Source: B16-G9 sp964400655
GTDB taxonomy: Bacteria > Bacteroidota > Bacteroidia > Bacteroidales > F082
Assembly (NCBI GenBank): GCA_964400655.1
Contig: CAYNVN010000097.1
Location: 1-15,564, forward strand
Direction of reading: 5' to 3'
DNA length: 15,564 bases
Shown one piece after another: positions 1-7,650 of the stretch (positions are counted from its first letter, which is position 1; each line of letters opens with the position of its first letter). The translations under genes and the position numbers were made by a program. Under the pieces are notes generated by a model, which was not told where the DNA came from, made no database searches, and saw only the letters and a program-made list of their open reading frames with translations.

Positions 1-38
1 GGCGGCCAATAATAAGTAATTATAAGTACCTTTTTCAT
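1..38 (-). CDS. Glycosyltransferase, N-terminus only (partial, runs off the window)
   Basis: An ATG at 38-36 opens a frame that reads MKKVLIITYYWPP and continues past the left edge. A first beta strand of this kind ending in YYWPP is typical of the N-terminal Rossmann domain of Bacteroidota GT4/GT-B glycosyltransferases, where a Ser/Gly-rich donor loop usually follows. The start lies 3 nt after the stop of the YfhO-family gene, so it is probably the next gene of the same transcript. Only 13 residues are visible. The family call rests on that short motif and on the context; acceptor and sugar cannot be guessed. Confidence 0.6.
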   Translation of the reverse strand, partial: MKKVLIITYYWP

Positions 39-41
39 TAT

Positions 42-2537
42 TTAAGCGGCATTCTCTTTAAACGACTTCCTTGTTTCGATTACCAACAACGACAGTACAA
101 GAACAATTAACAACAAAGAAGCTACAAAAGAAATAACATTCCCGATATTCCAAACTTTCGGCTCAAACTTAAACTCAACGGTATGCTTACCGGCCGGTAT
201 TATCATACTCCTCAAAATGTAATCTGCTCTGAAATAGGGTACATCCTTACCGTCTATATAGGCATTCCATCCGGCCGGATAATATATTTCGGAGAAAACA
301 ACAAGCTGATCTTTTGCAGCGTTAAAATTATATACTAGATGATTAGGTGCATACGACACCAACTCTACCTTTGAACCCGGATCATACTCAAACTGTTTTT
401 GTGTAACCTTATCCTCGAAACGTTTGTCGATAACTGCAACCGATTTTAAGTCAATCTTTCCGATTTTATCAATTTCCTCGTCAGCATTTTCAACCGTCTC
501 CACCCTGTTTACAAACCAAGCATGACCGTAGGCAAACGGATTTTCAATAGGAGCAACATTGGGATTATAAATAATATACTTAGTATTCAGCATATTAACA
601 GCTTTCAATGCGCCCAATGTTTTTTCAATCATTTCAGGTGAAGGATTACTTTTTAAAGCATATTGTAATTTTTGTATTTCAGGTGATAAATAATACTCTA
701 TCACATCCTGATATCGCTGCAGTTTAGCACCATGATAACCACCTATGGATTTATGAAAATAAGAGGTGGAAGCATCGTTAAAAACATTTTTTGTAATATC
801 AAGCACCCTGAAATCGGGATCGGTATCTTTTAAAATATAATCATCTGCTTTTGTCTTTTGAAAAGGCTGATCAACCTTTCTTTTACGTTCAAAGTTATCA
901 TTATTCAAATACCTTTTGTTTACAGGAAAAAGGTCCGATACAATTAAAACACCCAAAACCAACAAAAAAACACTTTTGTTAAATTTACCAAGCGAATAAA
1001 CCCAAACCAAACCTGCCACCAGTAAAATAAACAAAAAACTACGCATGGCATCGGCTTTAAAAACAGCCATTCTCACATCCTGCAAACTTTGCATAAAGGC
1101 ATTGATTTGTGCGGGATTATTTGACTGTTTTAACTGATTAAACTGCTGTATTTCAAACTGACTGAAAAAACTAAAAAAGGTATCAGGTATCAACCAAAAA
1201 ACCAAAGTGATGCCCGCCGTAGCCCCCAGTGAAATATAAAACGCACGCATGTTTTGTTTCAGGATACCCGGATTTTTCAAAATCTCATTAACAGCAAGTA
1301 TTGCCAGTAACGGAATGGTCAGTTCAGCGATTACGAGAATCATCGAAACCGTTCGAAACTTATTGTAACCCGGTATATAATCGATAAAAAAGTCGGTAAA
1401 CGGCATCCAGTTTTTTCCCCATGCAAGTAAAACGGATAGAACGGTAGCTGCCAATAGTACCCACTTAAACCGGTCGCGAACAATAAACAACCCCAACACA
1501 AAAAGAAAGATAACAACGGCTCCCACATAAACAGGGCCCGATGTACCGGGCTGATCGCCCCAATATGCATTTTGCTGTGCAATAATTTGCCGGTAAGCAG
1601 GGTCAGCATTTTTCAATTCGTCAACATTGCCCAAATATCCCGATGCCCCGCCTTTTGCGTTGGGAATTAATAACGACCACGTTTCGCCGATACCATAACT
1701 CCATGCCGTGATATAATCCTTATCGAGTCCACCCGATTTTATCTCTTTTTCCTTGGTTAATTCGGGTTTACCACGCATGGTGTATTTCCCGTAATCATAT
1801 GTTGCCCACAAATTTGTAATATTTGTCGAAGCAGCTAATAAAGCTGCCGCCACTAAAATCATGGTGGTTTTTGTAAAACCGGCCAGTTGATTCTGTTTTA
1901 CAGCATCAATCAATTTATAAATGCCGTAAATAATAACAATAAACAGCAAATAATAGGTAATTTGCAGGTGGTTGGCATTAATCTCAAGTGCCAGAGCTAA
2001 AGCAAACAAAAGAGCGCCTTTCCATATATTACCCCTATAGGCCCAAATTATTCCGGCTAAAACCGGAGCCATATAGGCAATGGCATGAGCTTTTGAGTTA
2101 TGACCCGCTGCCAGAATAATTAAAAAATAGGTTGAAAAAGCAAAAGCCAGAGACCCAACTAATGAAAGCCAGACATCAACCCTGAGAACCAATAACAAAA
2201 CAAAAAAGCCCAGGAAATAAAGAAAAAAATAGTTTGCCGGCGTTGGAAATCCGAATTTCAAAATATTATCGACTTTCTTAATTAAATTTGACGAATAAAC
2301 AACCGATATCTGCCAGGCAGGCATACCGCCAAACATCGAATTGGTCCATAAAGGCTCCTCGCCTGTTTTTTTACGAAAGTCGGTAATCTCTTTTGACATG
2401 CCTTTATACATGGTAATATCATGCTGTTTTAACTTTTTCCCTTCCAAAACAGGCGAAAAGTAAGTAAGTGTCATTGCCAAAAAAATAAAGATTGCCGCAA
2501 AATAGGGGGCCATCTTTTTAACTAAATCTCGTTTCAT
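42..2537 (-). CDS. YfhO-family polytopic membrane protein
   Basis: An 831-residue integral membrane protein of the YfhO family. One hydrophobic helix lies near residues 11-31 and a dense block of helices covers about 100-240. Further helices sit near 335-380, 395-450 and 500-540, followed by a large soluble, presumably extracytoplasmic domain (about 550-790) and a last helix near 797-820. Conserved-looking landmarks are GGMPAW (70-75), AGHNSKAH (144-151) and the EINANHLQITYY stretch (185-196). The C-terminal domain contains a GWNAYIDGK segment typical of the family. The overall plan resembles GT-C-type membrane glycosyltransferases. Bacillus YfhO has been linked to glycosylation of cell-wall polymers, but the substrate here is unknown. 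The ATG overlaps the stop of the DUF4834 gene by 4 nt (ATGA), indicating translational coupling, and a glycosyltransferase begins 3 nt after the stop. Confidence 0.88.
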   Translation of the reverse strand: MKRDLVKKMAPYFAAIFIFLAMTLTYFSPVLEGKKLKQHDITMYKGMSKEITDFRKKTGEEPLWTNSMFGGMPAWQISVVYSSNLIKKVDNILKFGFPTPANYFFLYFLGFFVLLLVLRVDVWLSLVGSLAFAFSTYFLIILAAGHNSKAHAIAYMAPVLAGIIWAYRGNIWKGALLFALALALEINANHLQITYYLLFIVIIYGIYKLIDAVKQNQLAGFTKTTMILVAAALLAASTNITNLWATYDYGKYTMRGKPELTKEKEIKSGGLDKDYITAWSYGIGETWSLLIPNAKGGASGYLGNVDELKNADPAYRQIIAQQNAYWGDQPGTSGPVYVGAVVIFLFVLGLFIVRDRFKWVLLAATVLSVLLAWGKNWMPFTDFFIDYIPGYNKFRTVSMILVIAELTIPLLAILAVNEILKNPGILKQNMRAFYISLGATAGITLVFWLIPDTFFSFFSQFEIQQFNQLKQSNNPAQINAFMQSLQDVRMAVFKADAMRSFLFILLVAGLVWVYSLGKFNKSVFLLVLGVLIVSDLFPVNKRYLNNDNFERKRKVDQPFQKTKADDYILKDTDPDFRVLDITKNVFNDASTSYFHKSIGGYHGAKLQRYQDVIEYYLSPEIQKLQYALKSNPSPEMIEKTLGALKAVNMLNTKYIIYNPNVAPIENPFAYGHAWFVNRVETVENADEEIDKIGKIDLKSVAVIDKRFEDKVTQKQFEYDPGSKVELVSYAPNHLVYNFNAAKDQLVVFSEIYYPAGWNAYIDGKDVPYFRADYILRSMIIPAGKHTVEFKFEPKVWNIGNVISFVASLLLIVLVLSLLVIETRKSFKENAA

Positions 2538-2806
2538 ATTGTTTTGTTATCGTTATTATCATCAATCTCTTCGTAATCTATATATTCACCAACATCGGGG
2601 TTTACCGCACCCTTTTCGGGTTCCTTGTTTATTCTTACCTCTTTGTCTTCATAAACCCTGCCGTCGGAATAATATTGTTGATTAAATTTTTGTTGTTGCT
2701 TTTTCATAAACCGGCTTAACCACCAGGGCAGCACATACCTGAAAAACAACCGGCCAAGGAAACTCAGCGCAAAAAAGATTAAAATAATGGTTAATAAAAC
2801 ATCCAT
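2534..2806 (-). CDS. DUF4834 family small membrane-anchored protein
   Basis: A 90-residue protein with one hydrophobic segment at about residues 2-22, a basic stretch with W and R next to it, then a hydrophilic tail rich in Q, N, E and D ending in an acidic run (about 75-88). This matches the DUF4834 family of Bacteroidota, which I know as a frequent neighbour of YfhO genes; its function is not established. The layout suggests a single-pass inner-membrane protein with a cytosolic tail. Its TGA stop overlaps the YfhO ATG by 4 nt, so the two are very likely co-translated. The start lies 65 nt past the rpmH terminator. I could not find a convincing TAnnTTTG box in that gap. Confidence 0.8.
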   Translation of the reverse strand: MDVLLTIILIFFALSFLGRLFFRYVLPWWLSRFMKKQQQKFNQQYYSDGRVYEDKEVRINKEPEKGAVNPDVGEYIDYEEIDDNNDNKTI

Positions 2807-2871
2807 TCTTAATGATTGTATAAAAGTGTGCTAATTTATTGATTTTTGCCTTGACATTGACGCAAGCCAAC

Positions 2872-2903
2872 AAAAAAAGGAGGTGCGGAATGCACACCTC
2901 CTT
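2872..2903 (-). terminator. Intrinsic terminator of rpmH
   Basis: A 9-bp perfect stem (AAGGAGGTG at 2877-2885 pairing with CACCTCCTT at 2895-2903) with a 9-nt loop. Read on the minus strand it is followed directly by a run of T (complement of the A run 2872-2878). It lies about 50 nt beyond the rpmH stop codon and separates rpmH from the DUF4834–YfhO genes. On the plus strand the stem is followed by AAATAG, so it is oriented for minus-strand transcription. Confidence 0.9.
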
Positions 2904-2951
2904 AAATAGATCTTTAATTCAGTTTATGAAAAAAAGCGTATAATCGCCCGA

Positions 2952-3101
2952 TTATTTACGCTCGTCCGAAACAGTAAGCTTCCTTCTTCCTTTAGCTCTT
3001 CTTGCTTTTAACACTTTACGGCCGTTAACAGAAGACATTCTTTCGCGGAATCCGTGCTTGTTCTTTCTTTTTCTTACTGATGGTTGAAATGTACGTTTCA
3101 T
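2952..3101 (-). CDS. rpmH: 50S ribosomal protein L34
   Basis: A 49-codon gene whose product begins MKRTFQPSVRKRKNKHGFRE and ends with KLTVSDERK. It shows the invariant L34 features: the KRTFQPS start, the basic KRKNKHGFR segment, RM near residue 21-22, and the Arg/Lys-rich helix that packs into 23S rRNA. Length fits the family (about 44-54 residues). In many bacteria rpmH sits next to rnpA and dnaA. Here it stands alone between pepD and the DUF4834 gene, with its own promoter (3124-3154) and terminator (2872-2903), so it looks monocistronic. The ATG at 3101-3099 is the only sensible start. Confidence 0.97.
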   Translation of the reverse strand: MKRTFQPSVRKRKNKHGFRERMSSVNGRKVLKARRAKGRRKLTVSDERK

Positions 3102-3123
3102 TGTTCTTCAAATTTTGGGTGTG

Positions 3124-3154
3124 CAAAAATAGAGGTTTTTTTTATATAAACAAA
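3124..3154 (-). promoter_or_regulatory. Bacteroidota-type promoter of rpmH
   Basis: On the minus strand a TATTTTTG box (complement of 3124-3131) fits the TAnnTTTG -7 element of Bacteroidota housekeeping promoters. Exactly 19 nt upstream lies TTTG (complement of 3151-3154), the expected -33 element at the expected spacing. Transcription would start near 3117, giving a leader of roughly 16 nt before the rpmH ATG. The spacer includes a run of eight A/T (3136-3143). Confidence 0.7.
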
Positions 3155-3243
3155 AGGTGCTTTAAAAATTATTGAATAATCTTTTGGGGACGGATGACTT
3201 TCCTCAATTTTTGCAAAAGGTATTTTAAGATTCATTTAAAATT

Positions 3244-3361
3244 CCAAATCACAAAAAACAAATCACAAATAAATTCAAATAGTTAGATTGCTCAAATTAT
3301 CAAAACATTAATTTTAGGTTTTGATATTGTTATATTGAATTTATTTGTGATTTGTGATCTG
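3244..3361. repeat. Long AT-rich inverted repeat with a nested hairpin
   Basis: The segment 3258-3278 (ACAAATCACAAATAAATTCAA) is the exact reverse complement of 3335-3355. Between the arms a second perfect 9-bp inverted repeat (TATCAAAAC at 3298-3306 with GTTTTGATA at 3318-3326) can form an inner hairpin. The left arm also repeats CAAATCACAAA directly (from 3245 and from 3259), and the right arm repeats TTTGTGAT. The 6-mer AAAATT flanks the element on both sides (3238-3243 and 3362-3367). That could be a target duplication but could equally be chance in AT-rich DNA. It begins about 20 nt after the pepD stop and so would fold in the pepD 3' region. I have the impression that similar CAAATCACAAAT elements recur between genes in marine Bacteroidota, but I cannot test that here. 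Confidence 0.75.
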
Positions 3362-3379
3362 AAAATTAATTATTGATAT

Positions 3380-4843
3380 TTACTTTTTCGGTGCATTTTT
3401 CAGTGTTTCCACCAGAAAATCCCAAAATTTCTGAACAGTGGCAATGTTCACTTTTTCATCGGGAGAGTGAGGAAAACGAATGGTAGGACCAAAGGAAATC
3501 ATATCCCAGTTGGTATAAACCGAACCCAGCAATCCACACTCAAGTCCTGCATGAATAACCTTAACTTCAGGTACTTTGCCGTATTTGTTATTATAAATCT
3601 CTTTCATCTCTTTAAGGATGGCGGAATCGGGATTTGGTTTCCATCCGGGGTATGCTCCCTGATTTTCGGCTTCAAAACCGGCATCAAGAAAAACATTCTT
3701 CATCTGCTCTCCAATTTTATCTCTGTCGGAATCAACCAAACTACGTTGCAATGAAGCCACTTCCACTTTACCGTCCTTAACATTTACAATGGCCAGGTTT
3801 GTTGAAGTTTCAACAATTCCTTCCACCGATTCGCTCATGGCAATAACGCCGTTCGGTGCTTCGGCAATGGCTTTAAATAATTTCTCCTGCGATTGGGCAT
3901 CCATCACCTTTGCAGGCATTTCGGTTTTTTCTTCAACGGTAACTTCCAGTCCCGGGTCGGCCTCCCTGAATTCGTCGGCGGCAATCACTGCAAACTCGGC
4001 AGCATACTTTTTAAAATTATCAACATGCTCCGAAGGAACAACTACCGTTGCAAACGATTCGCGCGGAATGGCATTACGAAGGCTTCCCCCCTGCAATTCC
4101 GATACCCTTAAACCGAATTTTTCGGCAGCGGTAAGCAGCAAAGCATTCATAATTTTATTGGCATTTCCACGTCCCAGGTTGATATCAAGACCGGAATGGC
4201 CTCCTTTTAAACCTTTAACCACAACGTTAAATGCAACTGCATTTTCCGGAGCATCTTCTTCGGTGTAATTCATTGATGCGGTAGTATCAACACCTCCTGC
4301 ACAACCAATATAGAGTTCTCCTTCGTCTTCCGAGTCGAGGTTTAACAGGATTTCACCGTCCAGCAAACCGGGTTTTAAATTTTCAGCACCCGTCATACCG
4401 GTCTCCTCATCAATGGTAAAAAGGGCCTCAACCGGACCATGTACCAAATCGGTAGCTTCAAGAACAGCCATGGATGCGGCTACTCCCATACCGTTGTCGG
4501 CACCCAAAGTAGTACCTTTGGCCGTTACCCACTCGCCGTCAACATAAGCATCAATGGGGTCTTTTTCAAAGTCGTGATCGGTATCTGCATTTTTTTGCGG
4601 AACCATATCGAGGTGCCCCTGAAGAATAATGCCTTTACGGTCTTCCATACCTTCGGTGGCAGGCTTTTTAATGATTACGTTACCCACTTCGTCAACAATG
4701 GTTTCCAACCCGAGGTCTTCTCCAAATTTTTTCATAAATTCAATTACCTGAGCTTCTTTTTTGGAAGGACGGGGAATTTGTGTAAGGCTGTAAAAATGTT
4801 TCCACAACGCCTTTGGTTCGAGGTTTAATATTTCTTTACTCAT
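3380..4843 (-). CDS. pepD: Aminoacyl-histidine dipeptidase (Xaa-His dipeptidase, peptidase D, M20 family)
   Basis: A 487-residue cytosolic metallopeptidase, the usual length for PepD. The M20 di-metal centre is readable: H77 and D79 in GHLDMV, the bridging D116 in LGADNG, the general base E146 next to the metal ligand E147 in TIDEETG, D170 in LNLDSEDEGE, and the late H459 in FPHSPDE. The lid/dimerisation domain is inserted in the middle (GGHSGLDINLGRGNA near 215-230). The enzyme hydrolyses dipeptides such as Xaa-His (carnosine-like substrates) and in some bacteria Cys-Gly. An MFSD1-like transporter lies just upstream, but a terminator at 4919-4946 separates them. The gene therefore probably has its own promoter in 4844-4918; only a weak TAATTTCG box at 4886-4893 is seen. 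No signal peptide. Confidence 0.95.
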   Translation of the reverse strand: MSKEILNLEPKALWKHFYSLTQIPRPSKKEAQVIEFMKKFGEDLGLETIVDEVGNVIIKKPATEGMEDRKGIILQGHLDMVPQKNADTDHDFEKDPIDAYVDGEWVTAKGTTLGADNGMGVAASMAVLEATDLVHGPVEALFTIDEETGMTGAENLKPGLLDGEILLNLDSEDEGELYIGCAGGVDTTASMNYTEEDAPENAVAFNVVVKGLKGGHSGLDINLGRGNANKIMNALLLTAAEKFGLRVSELQGGSLRNAIPRESFATVVVPSEHVDNFKKYAAEFAVIAADEFREADPGLEVTVEEKTEMPAKVMDAQSQEKLFKAIAEAPNGVIAMSESVEGIVETSTNLAIVNVKDGKVEVASLQRSLVDSDRDKIGEQMKNVFLDAGFEAENQGAYPGWKPNPDSAILKEMKEIYNNKYGKVPEVKVIHAGLECGLLGSVYTNWDMISFGPTIRFPHSPDEKVNIATVQKFWDFLVETLKNAPKK

Positions 4844-4918
4844 TTTTTAAATTATTGATACGTTTTAGATTTTTATAAGAAAGGCCGAAATTACAAAAAT
4901 TTGTAACGGTTAAAAATG

Positions 4919-4946
4919 AAAAAGGGCGACAATCGGCCGCCCTTTT
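4919..4946 (-). terminator. Intrinsic terminator after the MFS transporter gene
   Basis: A perfect stem, AAAAGGGCG (4920-4928) with CGCCCTTTT (4938-4946), closed by a 9-nt loop. On the minus strand it ends in CGCCC followed by five T. It begins about 18 nt beyond the MFS stop codon. Both arms carry A/T runs, so it could also act on plus-strand transcripts, although no plus-strand gene is present here. Confidence 0.88.
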
Positions 4947-4964
4947 CTTAAATTTTCTAAAAAA

Positions 4965-6653
4965 CTACTTTTCAATGTTTGGCAGTTCAAGCCCGTAACC
5001 TTTTCGTTTGTCTTCAATTTTCAGCAAAAAGGCAAACAGTAACGACGAAACCGACAACCCTACAAACAACAACATATCGTAAAAGTAATCATATCTTAAG
5101 TTAAGTTTCTCTTTGATAATCACTTTGTATGCAGCGTCTTTCGCAGCATTCGATATCTTATTAAGATCTTCTTTTTTATTGCCTGTAACGGAAACATTTT
5201 TTAAACTGCCGGCCACACTTGCATAAATGTTATTTTCAACATTATCAATGTTAATTTTATCTTCTTCAATGGGGGTATAAGCACTGTATTGCACCACCGA
5301 ATCAACAGCGGCACCTGAAGCTTTATCAATTATTTTGGTCAGCTCATTTTCTGATAATGATGCTGTTTTTAAGGTTTCGTTGACCGCCTTTTCGATACCT
5401 GCTTTAACCACCTTTTTGTTGGGAGCCACGTCGGGATTGGTATTGTTTAACACAATTCCCAGCAAAAGCGGAATCAGCATAAGCCCAATATTTTGAATCC
5501 AAAAGATAACGGCATATGCGGTTCCCAGTTGTTTTTCGGGAATAATTTTCGGAACCGACGGCCACATGGCTGACGGCACCAGCGAAAATGCAACGCCAAG
5601 TACAATAACCATGATTGCGGCAATCCACCAAAGGTTAAGCGAAGGGATGGCCAAAACACCATGAACAAGGATCAAAATCAACGATCCTACAATCATAATG
5701 CTGGCACCTTTTCCAAACTTATCGTATATACTACCGAAAACCGGTGTCAGGAAAATGGTTCCAAAGGGAAGCAACATGGTGATGGTTCCGGCAAGGCTCG
5801 GGTCAACATTGTATTTATTAACCATTAAGTCGTTGGCATAAAACAAGAAAGGGAAAACCGCCGAATAGAACAATACACAAAGTATGGCAATGTACCAAAA
5901 GCCGAGGTTTCCGATAATAAGCAAAATATCTTTCACTTTAAATTCATCATCAGGGTCTTTCACCTCATTTGCCGTATCTTCCGATTTATCGAGTTTAATA
6001 TCCAGAATCGAAAAGAGGATAAACGAAACAACCCCCATAAGCATAACGATAAGTGCAAACAAAATAGGAGCGGTTACCGAGAATTTGAGAGCCAGAGGAA
6101 TTGAAATACCTATTGCCAGTGCTGTACCCAAACGGGCAATGGCCATCTGCATACCCATGGCAAGGGCCATCTCTTTTCCTTTAAACCAGCGAACCACCGC
6201 TTTTGAGATGGTAATACCGATGGCTTCGGTACCCACTCCAAACACGGCAAAACCCAACGACGACCACCAAACCTGTGCCCTCATATCGCCCAGTATGGGG
6301 AGATGAACCACTGCATCGTCGGCAAACTGATGGTTAACCGCCCAATAATTTAAAGCGGTACCCAAAAACATAACTATGGTAGCTCCGAGTCCTGTTTTTC
6401 TTACACCCAGCTTATCGAGGATAAACCCGCTGAAAATAAGCATAAAAAGAAATACATTAAACCAGGCATAGGCCGATGTATAAGTCCCGAAATCTTCGCT
6501 ATTCCAACCCAGAACACTCTCCAGCATAGGTTTAATGGACGATAGTGCATAGTTAAAATAATATGCACCGAAAATAGACAGGGATGCAAGAACCAACGCC
6601 GTCCAGCGCATGGCAGTTGACTCCCTCAATGACTGACGTACTTTTTCTGTCAT
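4965..6653 (-). CDS. MFS transporter, MFSD1-like, with a large insert before the last helix
   Basis: A 562-residue major facilitator with about 12 helices. The N-terminal six span about 17-215, a hydrophilic central loop with many D, E and K lies at about 216-240, and the C-terminal six follow. Motif A is visible as GFILDKLGVRKT (76-87). The segment RWFKGKEMALAMGMQMAIAR (155-174) and the FYSAVFPFLF stretch (262-271) closely recall animal MFSD1, a lysosomal dipeptide transporter, so peptide or amino-acid transport is plausible. Helix 11 (about 381-402) is followed by roughly 119 polar residues (403-521, rich in N, K, D, E, with no hydrophobic segment) before helix 12 (522-545). Canonical MFS proteins have a short loop there. 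With the termini in the cytosol the insert would face the periplasm. The dipeptidase pepD is the next gene downstream, beyond a terminator. Confidence 0.85.
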   Translation of the reverse strand: MTEKVRQSLRESTAMRWTALVLASLSIFGAYYFNYALSSIKPMLESVLGWNSEDFGTYTSAYAWFNVFLFMLIFSGFILDKLGVRKTGLGATIVMFLGTALNYWAVNHQFADDAVVHLPILGDMRAQVWWSSLGFAVFGVGTEAIGITISKAVVRWFKGKEMALAMGMQMAIARLGTALAIGISIPLALKFSVTAPILFALIVMLMGVVSFILFSILDIKLDKSEDTANEVKDPDDEFKVKDILLIIGNLGFWYIAILCVLFYSAVFPFLFYANDLMVNKYNVDPSLAGTITMLLPFGTIFLTPVFGSIYDKFGKGASIMIVGSLILILVHGVLAIPSLNLWWIAAIMVIVLGVAFSLVPSAMWPSVPKIIPEKQLGTAYAVIFWIQNIGLMLIPLLLGIVLNNTNPDVAPNKKVVKAGIEKAVNETLKTASLSENELTKIIDKASGAAVDSVVQYSAYTPIEEDKINIDNVENNIYASVAGSLKNVSVTGNKKEDLNKISNAAKDAAYKVIIKEKLNLRYDYFYDMLLFVGLSVSSLLFAFLLKIEDKRKGYGLELPNIEK

Positions 6654-6749
6654 AACAATATTTTTATTGATTAAAAGAATCTGAAAAACGCACGAAAATA
6701 GAAATTTATTTCAAGCCTGCCTATTTATCGCCGAAAATTAGACTGATTC

Positions 6750-7388
6750 TTACTTAAAAACATGCACCACCTGCTTGGTTTCAAAAAAAGGTTCGTTAAA
6801 ATAGCTGGAGACCGGATAGGTTTTTACATGTGTTTTTTTCAGCCCCTTTACCCTTTTCAGTTCATCCGCCAGGTCGCCTCCCTTTAAATACAATATCCCG
6901 TTTTTAACTTTATTAAACGACTGTTTATGTATTTTGTAAAAAGTCCACCGGATAAACTTCTCCAAATCGGTAACGGCGCGGCTTACAATAAAGTCGAATG
7001 TACGGTCAACCTGTTCCATACGCAGCTGTTCGGCTTCAACATTATCCAATTCAAGTTGCTTTGCCACCTCCTTTACCACCTTTATTTTCTTCCCGATACT
7101 GTCAACCAGATAAAATTTAGCTTTTGGAAAAAGAATGGCCAGCGGAATACCCGGAAACCCTCCTCCTGTTCCCGCATCCATTGTTTCGGTAAAATCTTTA
7201 AAAGTGGTAACCTTTGCAATGGCCAACGAATGCAGCACATGATGAAGATAAAACGAGTCCATATCCTTACGGGAAATCACATTGATTTGCCGATTCCAAA
7301 AATCGTACAACGACTTAAGCTCTGTAAACTGCTCCTGCTGGCGGCTCGATAATCCGGGAAAATAATTGAATATTAATTCTGCATTCAT
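6750..7388 (-). CDS. rsmG: 16S rRNA (guanine527-N7)-methyltransferase RsmG (GidB)
   Basis: A 212-residue class I SAM-dependent methyltransferase that makes m7G527 in the 530 loop of 16S rRNA. The glycine-rich SAM loop is DAGTGGGFPGIPLAI (about 71-85), followed by the acidic strand end YLVDSIGKKIKVV (near 93-105) and the SRAV motif (about 136-139). The N-terminal helical part includes the FWNRQINVISRKD segment typical of RsmG (LYxxWNxxINLTxxxD pattern). Length matches the family. In related bacteria loss of this enzyme gives low-level streptomycin resistance. The start at 7388 gives the expected N-terminus. Upstream lies only a transposase remnant, so the promoter may sit in that relic; no convincing box was found. 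The MFS gene follows after about 96 bp. Confidence 0.95.
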   Translation of the reverse strand: MNAELIFNYFPGLSSRQQEQFTELKSLYDFWNRQINVISRKDMDSFYLHHVLHSLAIAKVTTFKDFTETMDAGTGGGFPGIPLAILFPKAKFYLVDSIGKKIKVVKEVAKQLELDNVEAEQLRMEQVDRTFDFIVSRAVTDLEKFIRWTFYKIHKQSFNKVKNGILYLKGGDLADELKRVKGLKKTHVKTYPVSSYFNEPFFETKQVVHVFK

Positions 7389-7401
7389 TTAACAATGATT
7401 T

Positions 7402-7650
7402 TTATTCCGACCATAAATAGCGTGCGTCATATTCAACACCATACTCTTTAATAAACATCGTATATTCCTCTTTGTATGTTTGCTTGTGATGATGTTGTTT
7501 TTAATACCCGATATACCTTTTGGTTCGGTCATGTAATGACGGACTCACCGAAAACCCTCCGTAACTTCCCTGCCAGACAAAATTAGCATAATGATTACTT
7601 TTTTGTCTTTATCCATCCTGAACGGTGGCGTTTAATTTCCCGGACCTTTC
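7402..7650 (-). pseudogene. Degraded IS200-like/RAYT Y1 transposase, C-terminal half
   Basis: Between glnN and rsmG the minus strand encodes recognisable pieces of a REP-associated/IS200-type tyrosine transposase. From 7648, one frame reads KVREIKRHRSGWIKTK. After an A6 run (7604-7599) the frame shifts by one and continues NFVWQGSYGGFSVSPS, then RYIGY, a TAA stop (7503-7501), KQHHHKQTYKEEY and finally EYGVEYDARYLWSE with a stop at 7404-7402. Order and spacing match the end of these small proteins: the KR..S.WI motif, FxWQxxYGxFSV, the YxxxQ catalytic helix, HH, EEY, and a YDxRYLW tail. The TAA replaces the glutamine of YxxxQ (CAA to TAA would do it). The N-terminal half with the HUH motif is gone; the relic starts directly at the glnN stop. 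It is not functional. Confidence 0.85.

Noticed and set aside
3098..3235. A 45-codon minus-strand open frame whose TGA overlaps the rpmH ATG.
   Set aside because: It spans the rpmH promoter, has no recognisable motif, and would be mostly outside the predicted rpmH transcript. Most likely chance.
3245..3269. Direct repeats of CAAATCACAAA as a minimal CRISPR-like array.
   Set aside because: Two short copies spaced 14 nt apart with no spacer-sized unique sequence; they are part of the palindromic element.
3789..4268. A 159-codon plus-strand open frame opposite pepD, Ser/Thr/Ala-rich.
   Set aside because: Composition mirrors the codon use of pepD on the other strand; no motif, promoter or conservation argument supports it.
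7578..7585. TAATTTTG on the minus strand, an exact -7-type match upstream of rsmG.
   Set aside because: It coincides with the conserved ANFVW codons of the transposase remnant, is about 190 nt from rsmG and has no -33 element at 19-21 nt.
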